From NCBI GenBank assembly GCA_001692895.1, contig KV748189.1:2612432-2676431 (forward strand): a DNA stretch of 64,000 nt, in the 5' to 3' direction. How positions within the stretch are numbered: the stretch's first letter is position 1; every line of letters starts with the position of its first letter. The notes beneath the pieces are model-generated. The model had not been told where the DNA came from and ran no database searches. It saw only the letters and a list, made by a program, of their open reading frames with translations. The stretch comes from Cenococcum geophilum 1.58. Its lineage: Eukaryota > Ascomycota > Dothideomycetes > Gloniales > Gloniaceae. The position numbers were made by a program, and so were the translations under genes. Positions 45,300 through 57,529 of the stretch are shown here, piece by piece.

Positions 45300-48200
45300 C
45301 TTTTTATTATATAACCTATACCCTAAGTTTATATTAATATAGTAAGCCTAGTAAACTCTGGTAGTACTATAATAGCATTTACCGACGTAGAGTTTATTAT
45401 AAGAAAGTATAATATTATAACTAAGAAGCTGCTAGCACCTAGGCTACTACGCCTTATAGATAGTATCCTAACTTTACTTATTACGGATTACTTTACCGCC
45501 TAAATATTAATTGGCCTCCATACTAAAGCTATACTCTTTTTTATTACTAAACTCTTACCTACTACCCTAATTATCCTAGATATACCTTAGCTTTAGAAGT
45601 ATAAGCCCCATCCTAGCTTTAGGAAACTTAAAATCCGCTTTAACTTAAACTACTACTCTAGGCACTACCTCCCGTAGGGGATAACCGACGGTAGTAGGGA
45701 CGCCCTATATAGATACTTAGCACTACTAAGCCTAATGCCTAGGACTATATATAAAGCCTTAATAGTAAAAGACGTTCCTAATAAAGGGGAGCCCGTATAG
45801 CTGCAAAAAAATAAAATAGTAGAAGACTAGACTACCCTAGTACTTAAGACTAAAATAATAGGCTAGCTAGCCCTGCTAAGACCTAGAAAGAAGGTCCGCT
45901 TTACACCGCTATTACTAAGAATTTAACCCTAACCTAGGCACTATTTAAACCCTAGCCGCCTAGCCTAATACCTAGAATTAAGCTATATGCTATATACTCA
46001 CACTATAGCTCACGTTATAGTAGGGACTGGCTATAAAACTATTAAAACCCAGATAATAGAAACCGCGCCATCATAACGCCTAACCTTATACCTATCTCTT
46101 GCGCGTACTATATAGGGCCGCCGCCTTATTTCTGCCCCCCTAGGCTAACTAAGCTATACTAGCCTAGCTATAGCATCGGAGAACTAAATATACCCTAACC
46201 TAGACAATATTAAATACACTTATACTATTAATTTTACCTAGTTCTATAAACAAAAAGATATAAAGGTAATAAAAATCTATATAGCAGAGCTAGTAGAACT
46301 AGTTAGATAAGATAAGCACTAATAGCTGCTTAAAGAGCTGCCTATAGGCCTAATAGAAGTACTAAACCTATTAAAAAGATCTTTCCGCTAGCTAGTAGAA
46401 GGCGACTATATAATAAAGGAAGCCCGTAAAGTACTCCCCCCCTATTTTTATAACTTCCTTAAAATAAATTTAAAAACTAAACCCAAGCTTTTATATCGGA
46501 AGATAGTTAATATTAATATTAAAAAATCCCTAAAAAGTAAACTAGGATTAACCTATAAAGATATTCTATAACACCTACTAAAGGAGTTTTATAAATATAT
46601 TAAGCACTTCCTCCCTAAAAACGTAGATAAGCTACCCCCTTACCAACTATAGGACTATAAAATTAAGATTATCCCTAGAAACTAGGCCCTATACTATAAA
46701 AATAGACCACTCTTACCTACTAAACTTAGGTATATAAAGAAGTAGATTAATAAGATGCTGGATAAGGGTTTTATCCGCGAATTAACCTTACTAGCCACTA
46801 TACTACTCCTCCTCACTACTAAGCCCAGCGGTAGTATATAAATCTACTATAACTACTAAGGCCTAAACACAGTTACTATTAAAAATTAGTACCTACTGCC
46901 ACTAATTTACAAGACACTTAATGCACTTTATAGTGCTAAGTACTTTACTAAACTTAATATAATTACTATATTTAACCGGATCTAGATTATAAAGGGCTAT
47001 AAGTAGCTTATAGCATTTATTACCCGGTTTAGACTCTATAAAATACTAATTATACTATTTAGCCTCTATAACGCACCCGCTACGTTCTAAAACTATATTA
47101 ACTATATTCTATATAACGCCCTTAACAACTACTATACTACCTACTTTAATAACGTCCTTATCTTTTCTAAAACACGCGCTAAGTATACTAAGTATATAAA
47201 TAAAGTTATCTAAAGACTCGGTAATGCTAGACTTTAAATTAATATTAATAAATCTAAGTTCTACTCTACTAAAATAAAATACCTTAGCTTAATTATCTTA
47301 ACTAATGGTATAACTATAAACCCTAAAAAGGTACAGGCCTTATAGAAATAGAAGAACCTAACATTAATTAAAGAACTATAATAATTTCTTAGCTTTGCGA
47401 ACTTCTACTAATAATTTATTTAAGGCTACTCTACTATTGCTACACCTATAATAAAACTTCTAAAGAAGGATACTGGATGGCTATAGGGACTAGAATAAGC
47501 TAAATTGTTTAAGGCCCTTAAGGGAGCCTTTACTTTAGCACTAGTACTAGTATACTATAACTATATAAAGAAAACAGTAGTAGAGATAGACGTATTAAAT
47601 TAGGCTTCTAGCGGAGTCCTTTCCTAATATAATAATAACAGAAAATTAAGACTAGTTACATTCTTCTCCATAAAGTACTCTGCGCTAAAGTATAACTATA
47701 AAATCTATAATAAAGAACTCTTAGCTATTATTAAGGCTTTAGAGGAATAGCGTCCTAAGCTATAAGGGACTAAGGAGCTGTTTAAAATTATTACCGATTA
47801 TAAAAACCTATAGACGTTTATAACTACTAAGCAGCTAAATTAGCGCTAAGTCTAGTAGGCAGAGTTCCTTTTATAGTTTAACTTTATAATTATATATAGA
47901 CCTAGCAGCAAAGCTACGCTCCCTAACGCCCTAAGCTAGCTACTAAGAATAAGGCCTAAGGACGCTAATAATAAACGCCTCCGCTACTAAGCCTAAGTTA
48001 TTATACCGCCCTAAAAAGTTAACCCTATAATCTTAAAAGAATTACTATATAAGTCCCGTAATTCTAATAACGCGGAGTTTATAGCCGCTTTAGACCCTAA
48101 AATAGCTAAAAAGTTACTAGACGAGTTAATCTAGCTAAAATACTAGGAAAATAAACTCGTAAAAGATATAGTGGCGGCCCTATATAATCGGAAAGCTCGC

Positions 48201-49650
48201 CGTTAGCTAAAGAAGATTAGAAAATTACTTTATTATAATAAGTTAGAATATAGTATTATTAACAAATAGATCTACTTCCGCTAACGTCTCTTTATCCCTA
48301 ATACCCTAGACCTCTACCTAAAAGTTACCTATTGCTTTTATAGTAGCGGCCACACTAGTTACCCTAGCCGGGTTAAAACTCTTAACCTCTTAAACCAAAT
48401 ATACTAGTAGCTAGAAATCTCCTAGTTTATAGCTACCTTTATTAAAAACTATACCCTATACTTTTGCACTAAAAACCCCTATTCTACCCTACCTAGTTTC
48501 TTAAAACTACTAAAATTACCTACCTACCCGTAAACCGATATCTTAATTAACTATATTATAACGCTGCTAGTATACTAACGCTACGGTAAGGCATATAAAT
48601 ATATCCTTATTATTATAGACTGCCTAACTAAAATATAATACCTTATTCTAGTAATAGGACTCTTAATAAAGGAGCTAGTTAATAGCTTTATTAATAACGT
48701 ATATAAGCTCTACGGTATACTAAGTATAATTATCTCTAATTACAGTATATAATTTATTAGCGACTTCTAGTAATAACTAAGTAAACGCCTTAAGATAACC
48801 TTGTAACTAAGCTTAGCCTAATACTTAGAAACGGACGGCTAAACTAAAATTATTAACGCTACCGTAAATAAATACCTCTATGCTTTTATTAGCTTTATAT
48901 AAAACGACTAGGTTAACTACCTACCGCTTACTAAGTTTACTATAAATAACTAAGTTAATAAGAGTATAGGCATCTCCCCGTTTTTTATAAACTATAGCTT
49001 TAACCCTCGCCTTAGAATCGAGCCTACTAGCCCCTACCTACTAATACTATCAGTATAAGTAAAGAAGGAGTTCTTCTACGCAGACTCTATAGCCAACTGC
49101 TTTAAGCGGATATTAATACAGCTTAAGGCCCTAGCCCGGATTTTATAGTAACGCTATAAAGATAATACTAATACCCGTAGGAATAAGAGCGCGTTATTCT
49201 ATAAAGGCGATATAGTTATAAACAGACCTAAGAAGAAATGGGACGATAAATAGGACGGCCTATACCCTGTACTCGCAGTATACTAAGGGGTAGTTATAGT
49301 AGACCTTTTGGACTATATTTAAGTAAATAAATCCTTTTATATATCTAAGGTCCGCCTCTAGGCTGCTAAAGAGATCCTTAGCTAAGTAAATATTAATATT
49401 ATAGAGCGCCGTAATATATAAGGACGAGTAGCAGAGAGAGATAATAACGGCAATATAGAAGATAAATAGGAGTTTAAGAAAATCCTTAATATATATAATA
49501 AAGACCCCTAGGGCCTAACCTATAAAATTAAATGGAAATATTATAAGGATATAACCTAGCAGCTAGAGGAAGACCTAAAGGGTTATAAATAAGCTATATA
49601 GCGCTTTTATAAGTAATACCCTAAGAAGCTAGGACCCCTAAACTAGGTAT
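45300..49650 (+). pseudogene. Gypsy-2 pol with chromodomain, RIP-degraded
   Basis: Reverse transcriptase at about 46690-47250 (LLPLIYKTLNALYSAKYFTK, LYNAPATF, YFNNVLIFS in place of the YxDD box), RNase H at about 47570-47850 (FFSIKYSALKYNYKIYNKEL, then ALEE), integrase at about 48330-49050 (YGKAYKYILIIIDCLTK, WVNYLPLTKFTINN), and a chromodomain-like C-terminus at about 49450-49620 (LTYKIKWKYYKDIT). The layout is that of chromoviruses, which target heterochromatin. Catalytic Asp residues of the RT are now Asn. Confidence 0.85.
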
Positions 49651-50002
49651 AAAATAAGGAAAAGTTACGCCAAAGTCGCGGCCAACCACTATATTAAAAT
49701 TTGTGGTAGTTAAGATGTTATAGAACTTTAACCGGCGGTTAAAGTTATCTAATTAGCTAAATTCTTACTAAGAAACGCCACGCGGATTAATTTAGGTGGC
49801 AGTATAAAGTTCTACTAACCTTACTTACTAAACTAACTAATTAGGATTTTCTATACCCGGCATAGAAAATTGCTATTAGCTTAGTTAAGGGCAGTAAGCA
49901 AAACTAATATCTTTATAGTAAAAAATAGGCAACCCTATATACTGCCTATTTTTAAGTTATTTATTTAGTTTAGGGACTAAACTATCTAGGGGAGAGGAGT
50001 AC

Positions 50003-50189
50003 TATTACAGCACTGACCTAACGTATACTGTTTTATACTATCTCGTACTATTTCCTATTATTAACTAGCCTACTACTAGTGACTTAGCGGCCAGCCCTAC
50101 TATTTATATACAATACCCCCTTTCCACCTTCTTCCCCTCTTTATACTATAACGTAGTTATTTAGTCTACTTTATTGCAGTACTGTAACA
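50003..50189 (+). repeat. Gypsy-2 3' LTR
   Basis: Begins TATTACAGCACTGACC and ends GCAGTACTGTAACA, followed by CTATA. Confidence 0.92.
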
Positions 50190-50194
50190 CTATA

Positions 50195-51042
50195 GCACTA
50201 CTATAATGTTATAACGCTATACCTAATATAGTTATTAGTTCTGGCTTTAACTATAGTTCCTATTTTCCTCTACTTTCTACTCTTTATTTTTAAAAAGTAA
50301 TACATTATAAGGGTCTAGTTAGTACGAGCTTAAAGTATTTTACGCTTTAATTACCTACTATAAATACCGCTAATTATTATTATTTATTCTATTTATTACC
50401 TAATTTAGTCCCTTTTTTAGGTCTATATAGGCTTTTACCTTCTATTTATAGGAAAAATCCCTAGTAAAGGAAAAACCTAGGTATAACCTTTTAGCTAGTC
50501 TTACGCGCTCCGCCTTTACCTAGTTTATTTACCTTTATAGTATATTTACCTCTTATACTATACTTTTAAGGTATTTTAAAAGGTCTAGGGGGTAGTAAAA
50601 GGGTCTAGTAATTCGCCTATATACTGCTTTTAGTACGGTAGAGATGTCTAATCCCTAAGGGGTTAAAAGGGGGCGTATCCTCCTATATCCTCTTATTATA
50701 TCTTATACGCTATTTAAAACTATTAACTCCTTAACTTATAAGCTATTATACTACTATATATAGGCCCCTACTTATAAAAAGCATTTAGGTAATATTATTT
50801 ATACCCGCCCTAGTAAATAGCTAGTCTTTTACTATATAGGCTATCCGTGTAATATAGTATAGTATCTAGAATATATATGCTAACTAGCTATATGCTTAAT
50901 TCTAAGACCTTTATCTATAAAAAAAAGGCGGCTATAAATTCTACTTTTATCTATCCTTTATATAGGGGGAGAGTTAATATTAACTATAGGATACTCTATA
51001 TAGTTACTCTCTATACTTTTACCACCTCCTTCTAGTTATTAA
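50195..51042. other. AT-rich degraded sequence, no gene recognised
   Basis: No domain or repeat structure identified by eye. Confidence 0.35.
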
Positions 51043-51346
51043 GAAAAAATTTACTAGCATCTAATTTTACTTTTCTGCCATTTTAGCATTTTTTAGCATT
51101 TTTAGCATTTTCTAGCATTTAGTAGCTAAATGCGGCATTTATTCCTAAGTACTAGCATTTAGCCACTAAAGGCCGCATTTATAATTAAGTATTAGCATTT
51201 AGCAGCTAAATGTAGTATTTATTACTAAGTACTAGCATTTAGCCGCTAAATGCCGCATTTATAATTAAGTATTAGCATTTAGCTGCTAAATGCTAGAAAA
51301 TGCTAAAATGGCAGAAAAGTAAAATTAGATGCTAGTAAATTTTTTC
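51043..51346. repeat. 304-bp inverted-repeat element with internal palindromic repeats
   Basis: GAAAAAATTTACTAGCATCT at the left end is inverted at the right end (AGATGCTAGTAAATTTTTTC); arms of roughly 60-90 bp include ACTTTTCTGCCATTTTAGC. The interior holds about five units of TAGCATTTAGC-x-GCTAAATGC, itself palindromic, alternating with short spacers. MITE-like; no ORF. Confidence 0.8.
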
Positions 51347-51356
51347 CTAACATAGA

Positions 51357-51735
51357 GGCTCCGTATAAAGTTCTATATAAAGTTCTGCACGAAGTTCTGC
51401 ATAAAGCTCTATATAAAGCTCTGCACGAAGCTCTATATAAAGCTCTATACGAAGCTCTATATAAAGCTCTACACGAAGCTCTATATAAAGCTCTACACGA
51501 AGTTCTATATAAAGCTCTGCGTAAAGCTTTACACGAAGCTCTGCACGAAGCTCTATATAAAGCTCTGCACGAAGCTTTATACAAAGCTCTACACGAAGCT
51601 CTATATAAAGCTCTTATATAAAGCTCTGTATAAGGCTCTATATAAGGCTTTATATAAAGCTCTATATATAGAGGCTCTGTATAAGCTCTGCGCGAAGCTC
51701 TACGTACAGAGGCTCTACACGAAGCTCCGTATCGA
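51357..51735. repeat. 12-bp tandem repeat array
   Basis: About thirty units of two alternating types, AAAGCTCTATAT and GAAGCTCTGCAC, with point variants. The minus strand is open as a four-residue repeat, a by-product of the 12-bp period. Confidence 0.9.
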
Positions 51736-51867
51736 GTCCCCGCTATATTCCTAATAGCCTCTACAAGTACCTCTACTAAGTATACCCCCTTATATACACC
51801 TAGGTAGCCACCTTATTTTTACCCTTCCTTCCCTTATATCCTCCCTACCTAGGGGGGACACCAGAAC

Positions 51868-52170
51868 GACAGCTAGTAGACGACCGTCGCCAGAGCTGGA
51901 CGACTGTTGCTGGAGCCGGACGACTATCGCTGGAGCTAGATGACCGTCGCCAGAGCCGCACGACCGTCGTTAGAGCTAGACGACCGTCGCCGGAGCCAGA
52001 TGACCGTCGCTAGAGCCAAACGATCGTCGCCAGAGCTAGATGACCGTCGCTAGAGCTAGACGACCGTCGTTAAAGCTAGACGACCGTCGCCGGAGCTATA
52101 TGACCGGTCGCTAGAGCTAGACCAACTGTCGCTAGAGCTATACGACCGCCGCTAGAGCCAGACAACCGTT
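51868..52170. repeat. 20-bp tandem repeat array
   Basis: About fifteen units of CGACCGTCGCCAGAGCTAGA with transition variants; in phase every 20 bases at 51901, 51921, 51941, 51961 and onward, with small indels near the end. CpG-rich against an AT-rich background. Confidence 0.9.
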
Positions 52171-52227
52171 TAAATAACTAGCCAGCGAATATTTATAAAC
52201 GATTTAATAATCGATCGAATTAAGGTA

Positions 52228-52361
52228 TATTAGACAGGTAGGTATAGATAGGTAGGTATAGATAGGTAGGTATTAGATAGGTAGGTATAGATAGGTAGGT
52301 ATAGATAGGTAGTATAGATAGTAGGTATAGATAGGTAGGTATTAAATAGGTAGATATAGAC

Positions 52362-52406
<45 letters not shown>

Positions 52407-52672
52407 AATAGACAGACGGATAGATAAATAGATAGGTAGACGGTAGGTAGGCAGGTAGGTAGGTAGGTAGGTAGTAGTAGGTAGGTAGGTAGTAGGTAGG
52501 TAGGTAGGTAGTAGGTAGGTAGGTAGGTAGGTAGGTAGGTAGGTAGGTAGGTAGGTAGGTAGGTAGGTAGGTAGGTAGGTAGGTAGGTAGGTAGGTAGGC
52601 AGGTAGGTAGGTAGGTAGGTAGGCAGGCAGGCAGGTAGATAGATAGGTAGGTTAGTAGGTAGGTAGGTAAAA
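52228..52672. repeat. GGTA/GATA microsatellite
   Basis: Long tetranucleotide run: GGTA units mixed with GATA, purest at 52500-52620. Not telomeric. Confidence 0.95.
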
Positions 52673-52847
52673 GAGAACCGTCGCTATATTATATTAAATT
52701 ATCTAAAATAATATAATTTATTTTGCACTACTGTCTGTTGCAAAAGATCGGTAACTTGCTTAGGACGTAAAAGAGCCGCATTGCCCCCCACCAAAATTTG
52801 TATAAGGGGTAATTCTTTTAATTTTAACCACCACAATTGAAGTTATT

Positions 52848-53770
52848 ATGGGCCGCCGCCTTCTAGATAAAGTTGTTTATAAAATTAGGATTTGTATTAA
52901 AGCTAGTAAGGCGGTACTAGCTATTGCGGATACTATAAAGGTGGCTAAGAAAACAATTTATAAGATGTGATTAAACCTTAATATTTAGGGCGAACCGTAC
53001 GCGCCTTTTATTGTAGTTTAAGGTTAACTGAGAGCTCTACTACCTTACTAAGAGATGGTAATATATATAGCCGTAGTATTAAGCTTTTTACTAACTGCGT
53101 ATTAGCGCCTTCTTAACTTCCTTAAAGATTAGCTAATAGCGTATTTAGATAAGATGCAGACTTTCCTATTTAACGAATTTAACATTTAAGTCTCTACTGC
53201 AACTGCCTACTATACTCTTAAGAGAACCTTTTAGTTACGGAAGGCGGTTATAGCTTAGGCGGCTTAAAGAAGCGCTCCCCTCTATAACGCCTAAATTAGT
53301 ATATAGAAGAGCTAAATAATAGAGTAGCTTATATTTCTTAATAAGTCAGCAGTAAATAAAAGGACTAGTAATAGGAAGTACGGCTAGTTACTAGAAGGGA
53401 CTATATATAGTATAGCACGCGTACTTAAGAGGTTAGAGAGGTGGAGTATTCTACTAGCGTTAGCAGTTAATAGATATCTTAGCTACCTTATCTTTTAAGG
53501 CTCTATTACCTTTGCTATATTTAAAGCCTTTATAGAGGATTAGGTACTACCTTATTATATATTATATCTAAGGCCATAATTAGTCCTTATTCTTAATAAC
53601 GCCGCAATCTATAAATTAATATGGCTTTAAGAGCTTTATAAGCAACATGGCGTTTTACTAAAATTCCTACCACTATACTCGCCAGATTATAATCCTATTA
53701 AGGCTATATTTAGTAATATTAAGGCTTAAATTAGAAGGAACTAGCGGCTAGTTAAGGACTTTAAGAGCTT
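52848..53770 (+). pseudogene. Tc1/mariner-type DDE transposase, RIP-degraded
   Basis: ATG 52848 in frame with an N-terminal helix-turn-helix region (AVLAIADTIKVAKKTIYKM). The C-terminal catalytic region reads LVLILNNAAIYK, where the second Asp is now Asn, and LKFLPLYSPDYNPIKAIFSN, where the third acidic residue position reads Lys. Several TAA/TAG stops. It once moved this element by cut and paste. Confidence 0.85.
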
Positions 53771-53899
53771 CTTATATTTTACTGTTAGTTAAGTATATAG
53801 TATATACGCAGGAGCTTACTTCTAAGAAGCAGGATATATTATAGATTAATAGATAGACACTATCTTAACTACTTAAACTTTAAGATTAAAGGCCTAATT

Positions 53900-55325
53900 C
53901 TATATAGCGTTCTAATCTTAAAGTTATAGGTCTCCTACTAATCTGATATTATGCCTTTACCTAGCTTCTATAACTTTAGTAAGTTAATATTCTATTCTTC
54001 CTCTACTAACTTATCCTTAATTAACTCTAAAATAGCCCTTTACCTCTTGCTATTAAACTCTAGCTAATTAGCTAGCTACTTAAAGAACTAGCTAAGTAGC
54101 TTAACTAGATCTATCTCTAACTAAACGGGGCTTAAGTTTTAGGGTACTTCGATATTCAAATATAGCGGAGAATATTATTAAGGAAGGTAAGGATTTTAAA
54201 TCTATAGATTTAAGCTCCTTTACAAGCATAACTAACGCTAGCTTCTTAATATGCGATATAGTAGAATCTTCCTTCTCTACTACTAGCTCCTTCCGGCTCT
54301 TCTAACTCCTTTCCCTATAATTAACTAAGTTAATAATAAGATATTGCGATAGCTGCTTAATAGTAAAGTTACTAGAGAGAAGCTCCTTATTCTACTACTA
54401 AAAGTTTTCCATACTAATAGGATAATAGTTAATTATAGTATTGGGTAAGTTAAGCGACTTCTTGTCCTACTAGCATGTTTTGCCTTTATTATAGCAATAT
54501 ATATTTATATAAGGCCACCTATCTATAATTACCGGTATTTTATTACTAGAAGCCTCCTTAGCAGTAAGTATATTAGGTAGATTAGTAAGTTAAGCTTATA
54601 TAGCTGTCCTTCTGCCCATAGGCCTAATAACTACTTACTAACTTAGAGTTATGGTAAGAGCCTAAATCTCTAGCTTCTTCTCCTTAACTAAATATAAGGT
54701 AAAGTTTAAGGATAGAGACTTTAACGGCTAGCGCTTATACTACTCCTTAATTATAGCAAGAGCTTAATTTAGATCCTCACTTAACTAAATATCTTAAGGG
54801 TAGCAGTTAGTTCGCTAGGCCTTCTTATAAAAGGCAACAGCTTAGAGCTAGGTAATCTTAAACTTCCGTAGTAATAGACGTTATACAGTATTGTTCTGCC
54901 ATAGATCTAGCTTAAAGTAGTATATATTTTTAGTATTAAATATAGCTGACTTTGTGCTAGGAAGAGACTTATTTCTACTACTTATAACTACCTTTTAAAT
55001 ACTTATAAAGCGTATAGGCGGCGGCGGCGGCAGTAAGTCTATATCCTTATCTTCCACCTCTATAGGCTCCTTAGTATTCTTATCCTCGCCCTTATCAACC
55101 TCATCCGTAGATATAGGCTCTACGGGCGTTGCCGGTAATAGCGGCGACGGCGATAGCGACAGCAATAGTAACGGTAACGGTAATAGTGACGGTAACAGTG
55201 ATGGTAACGGTAACGGTGACGGTAATAGTACTGGTATTGTCTTCTGCCTCTTCTTTACTACCTTCGCCTTCCTCTTTACCTTCTTCCTAGGTGGCTGTAA
55301 GATAGCAGTAGCAGGCATAGATTAA
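53900..55325 (-). pseudogene. second, antisense gene of the mariner-type element (unknown)
   Basis: The minus strand is open from about 55318 to 54995: MPATAILQPPRKKVKRKAKV, then a Pro/Leu/Ser-rich segment and an acidic stretch (DEVDKGEDKNTKEP). Further leftward the strand looks degraded-coding down to about 53900, but no domain was identified. The basic N-terminal patch resembles a nuclear localisation signal. It converges with the transposase gene. Confidence 0.4.
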
Positions 55326-55706
55326 GCCCGCTTTTATTTAGAAGGCTTTAGAGTATAACCTAATAATTAAGTAGGCTGCTGCTGTTGGGGCGCTATAAGA
55401 TGTAACACCAAGATTTCTATATAATTAACTTAACTAGGCAACGCGCCAGCTTTAATATTTGGGCACTTATAATAGGTGGTTAACGTATTATAGGTAGTTA
55501 AAATTAAAAGAATTACCCCTTATACAAATTTTGGTGGGGGGTAATGCGGCTCTTTCGCATCCTAAGCGAGTTACCGATCTTTTACAACAGACAGTAACTG
55601 CGTAAAAAGAGCAATACTTATTTATTGCTTAAAGTGAGCAAGATATATAGAATGCGCGAGGAGGGCATTATATATTAATTGCGCATTAAGTATAAAATGC
55701 GCAATT

Positions 55707-55815
55707 AGCTGTACCGCATTATTAAATACGGCAGTAAGTAGCAGTATACTATACCGTATTATTAAATACGGTAGTAAGTAGCAGTATACTATACCGTATT
55801 ATTAAATACGGCAGT
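55707..55815. repeat. 40-bp tandem repeat, about 2.7 units
   Basis: ATTAAATACGG(C/T)AGTA recurs at 55721, 55761 and 55801. Each unit contains the palindrome CCGTATTATTAAATACGG. Confidence 0.85.
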
Positions 55816-56029
55816 ACGGAGGCAGCGGTCAAAAGTGACGGACCCCCCCCTAGTCGTAGTGGCACGCGCTAGCCTTTAGCGGCTTAATGTGGCGTATATT
55901 AGGCTAGTCTAGATTTAACTAAGTCTTGGCGCGTATAGCGGGGTTGCTATATATACAACTCTCCCCTTAATACTATACTCTAGAGGCTTCTAAAATACAC
56001 CAAATCTATACTATATCTTACTATTTATT

Positions 56030-56940
56030 ATGCATACCTTATATAATATTGCTATTAGGGTTTAGGTCCTTTATATAAAGATTTCTAGGGCTATAAATGC
56101 CGATATTAAAGCTACTACGGGCATAAGCGAAACCCGCATTAAGAACCTCATTAAAATAGCTAGAGAGTGAGGCTTTAATGAGACTAAAGACTATAGGATT
56201 CTTAATATCTACCTTAAAGATAGAGACTAATTAGGACGCCTAAAAAAGCGTATATCTGCTAAAATTAAATAGGTTCTTAACCTTATTTGTTATAACCAAT
56301 ATAGTAGAGAAAAAAGCACCCTCTAACTCTCCCTTAACGCTAGCGGTATTAGAGCCTTAACAGTATAGTAAATCCTCTACTTATTAAATATATAAAAGAT
56401 AAAGCTAATACGCAAGCCTGGCCTTATAGCGCAGATAAAGAAGGATAGGCTTAAATTCTACTTTTACTATAAGGATTGGAAGCTAGAAGATTAGAAGAAC
56501 GTTATCTAGACTAATAAGACGTCGGTTATTTTTGGCTATTACCTTAGAGGCTACCGCATCTAGAGGACTCTAGAAAAACACTTTCTTAAGTCTTTAATAA
56601 GAGAACGTTGGAAGGGCTTTTTAGAGTTTATGTTTTAGGGCGCTTTTACATATAATAGGAAAGGTCCCTACTATATTTAGGCCCCAGAAACGAAAAAGGA
56701 GCGCTCTATTACTACTACAGAACTTATTAAAATTAACGCTAAAATAGAGGCTACTGTAAAGGAAGAGTAGAAGCTTGCTATAGCTATAAGACGTACAGGA
56801 CTTTAAAACCTTAGAAGAGTTAAACCTATATAGAAATAGGATAAAAAGCACGGTAAGCTTATAAGAAGTAATAGTAAAGAAATTAATTAGTATCGCTATA
56901 TGTCACGGGGCGTAGAATAGTAGCTGCTAAACGTATATAT
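56030..56940 (+). pseudogene. second, unrelated Tc1/mariner-type transposase, truncated and RIP-degraded
   Basis: Plus strand from ATG at about 56030: HTH region (ATTGISETRIKNLIKIARE), TNKTSVIFGYYLRGYRI with the first catalytic position changed, and RERWKGFLEFMF, GAFTYNRKGPYYI. Text ends near YRYMSRGVE; the VQEDKAPAH-like block expected next is absent, so the second half of the catalytic core is missing. No matching inverted ends were found. Confidence 0.75.
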
Positions 56941-57225
56941 TCGAGGAGTCTATAAGACATTACGTAATTAATTATAAGGATTAAGGGCGTAGGAAGGTGA
57001 TATACTACGCGTAGCTGACGTAAGCTGTACGCGAAGCGTACGTAAGGGCATGGGGTTTCGCTAGGGAGTCTCCTATAGAGGCTCCTACGGCGGCGTTCCG
57101 TAATACTACCCCCCCCTTTTATAGAGGCGGAGCTCCGGCGACGCTGTAGTTACTATATATATATAAAAGGAACGCTTAAGGCATAGGGAAGGAAAAGAAA
57201 TAATGCTAAAGGGGTTGGCGGTATA

Positions 57226-57425
57226 GAGTTCTACCAGCTCTAATCGTTAAATGGACTAATTAGGATTTTCTATCCCCGGGATAAAAAATCACTATTAGCT
57301 TAGTAGAAGGCGGTAAGCTGAACTAATATCTTTGCAATCTGCAGCAATATTACGTAATAAGGCTTAGCACCCAAAAATTCAACTAATTAGATAACTTTAA
57401 CCAGCGGTTAAAGTTTCTAGATATC
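57226..57425. repeat. MITE-like module shared with the 3' region of Gypsy-2
   Basis: CTAATTAGGATTTTCTATCC and CACTATTAGCTTAGTAGAAGG here match 49838-49920; ACTTTAACCAGCGGTTAAAGT at about 57384 matches, inverted, ACTTTAACCGGCGGTTAAAGT at about 49729. Both copies combine the same two blocks in different arrangements. Confidence 0.6.
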
Positions 57426-57529
57426 TTAACGATTTTTTGGTTATATAATAGTAATCTGCGGTAATCTAACGGCAATTTGCCTTTATATAGCAGTATATAA
57501 AGGTTAAACTCTATAAAGGCTCCTATAGA

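Larger units (their letters stand above)
43300..50189 (+). mobile_element. Gypsy-2: complete chromodomain Ty3/gypsy retrotransposon, RIP-degraded
   Basis: LTRs of 187 bp (43300-43486, 50003-50189), target duplication CTATA on both sides (43295-43299, 50190-50194), and a purine tract (GGGGAGAGGAG) just before the right LTR. Coding is on the plus strand. LTR differences are all transitions. LTR ends (ancestrally TGTTACGGCACTG and TGTAACA) resemble those of Gypsy-1. Confidence 0.95.
52731..55594 (+). mobile_element. complete Tc1/mariner-type transposon with an additional antisense ORF, RIP-degraded
   Basis: Terminal inverted repeats of about 110 bp: the left end starts CTGTCTGTTGCAAAAGATCG, the right end finishes CGATCTTTTACAACAGACAG. 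TA on both outer sides (52729-52730, 55595-55596) is the Tc1/mariner target duplication. The element is 2.86 kb, long for this superfamily because of about 1.7 kb beyond the transposase. Confidence 0.92.

Noticed and set aside
51303..51584. Open frame on the minus strand with a repeating ALYRASCR-like text
   Set aside because: It is a by-product of the 12-bp satellite, whose period is a multiple of 3; there is no start context or domain.
52228..52672. GGTA-rich run as a telomeric or subtelomeric repeat
   Set aside because: The unit is GGTA/GATA, not TTAGGG, and it lies amid transposons with sequence continuing on both sides.
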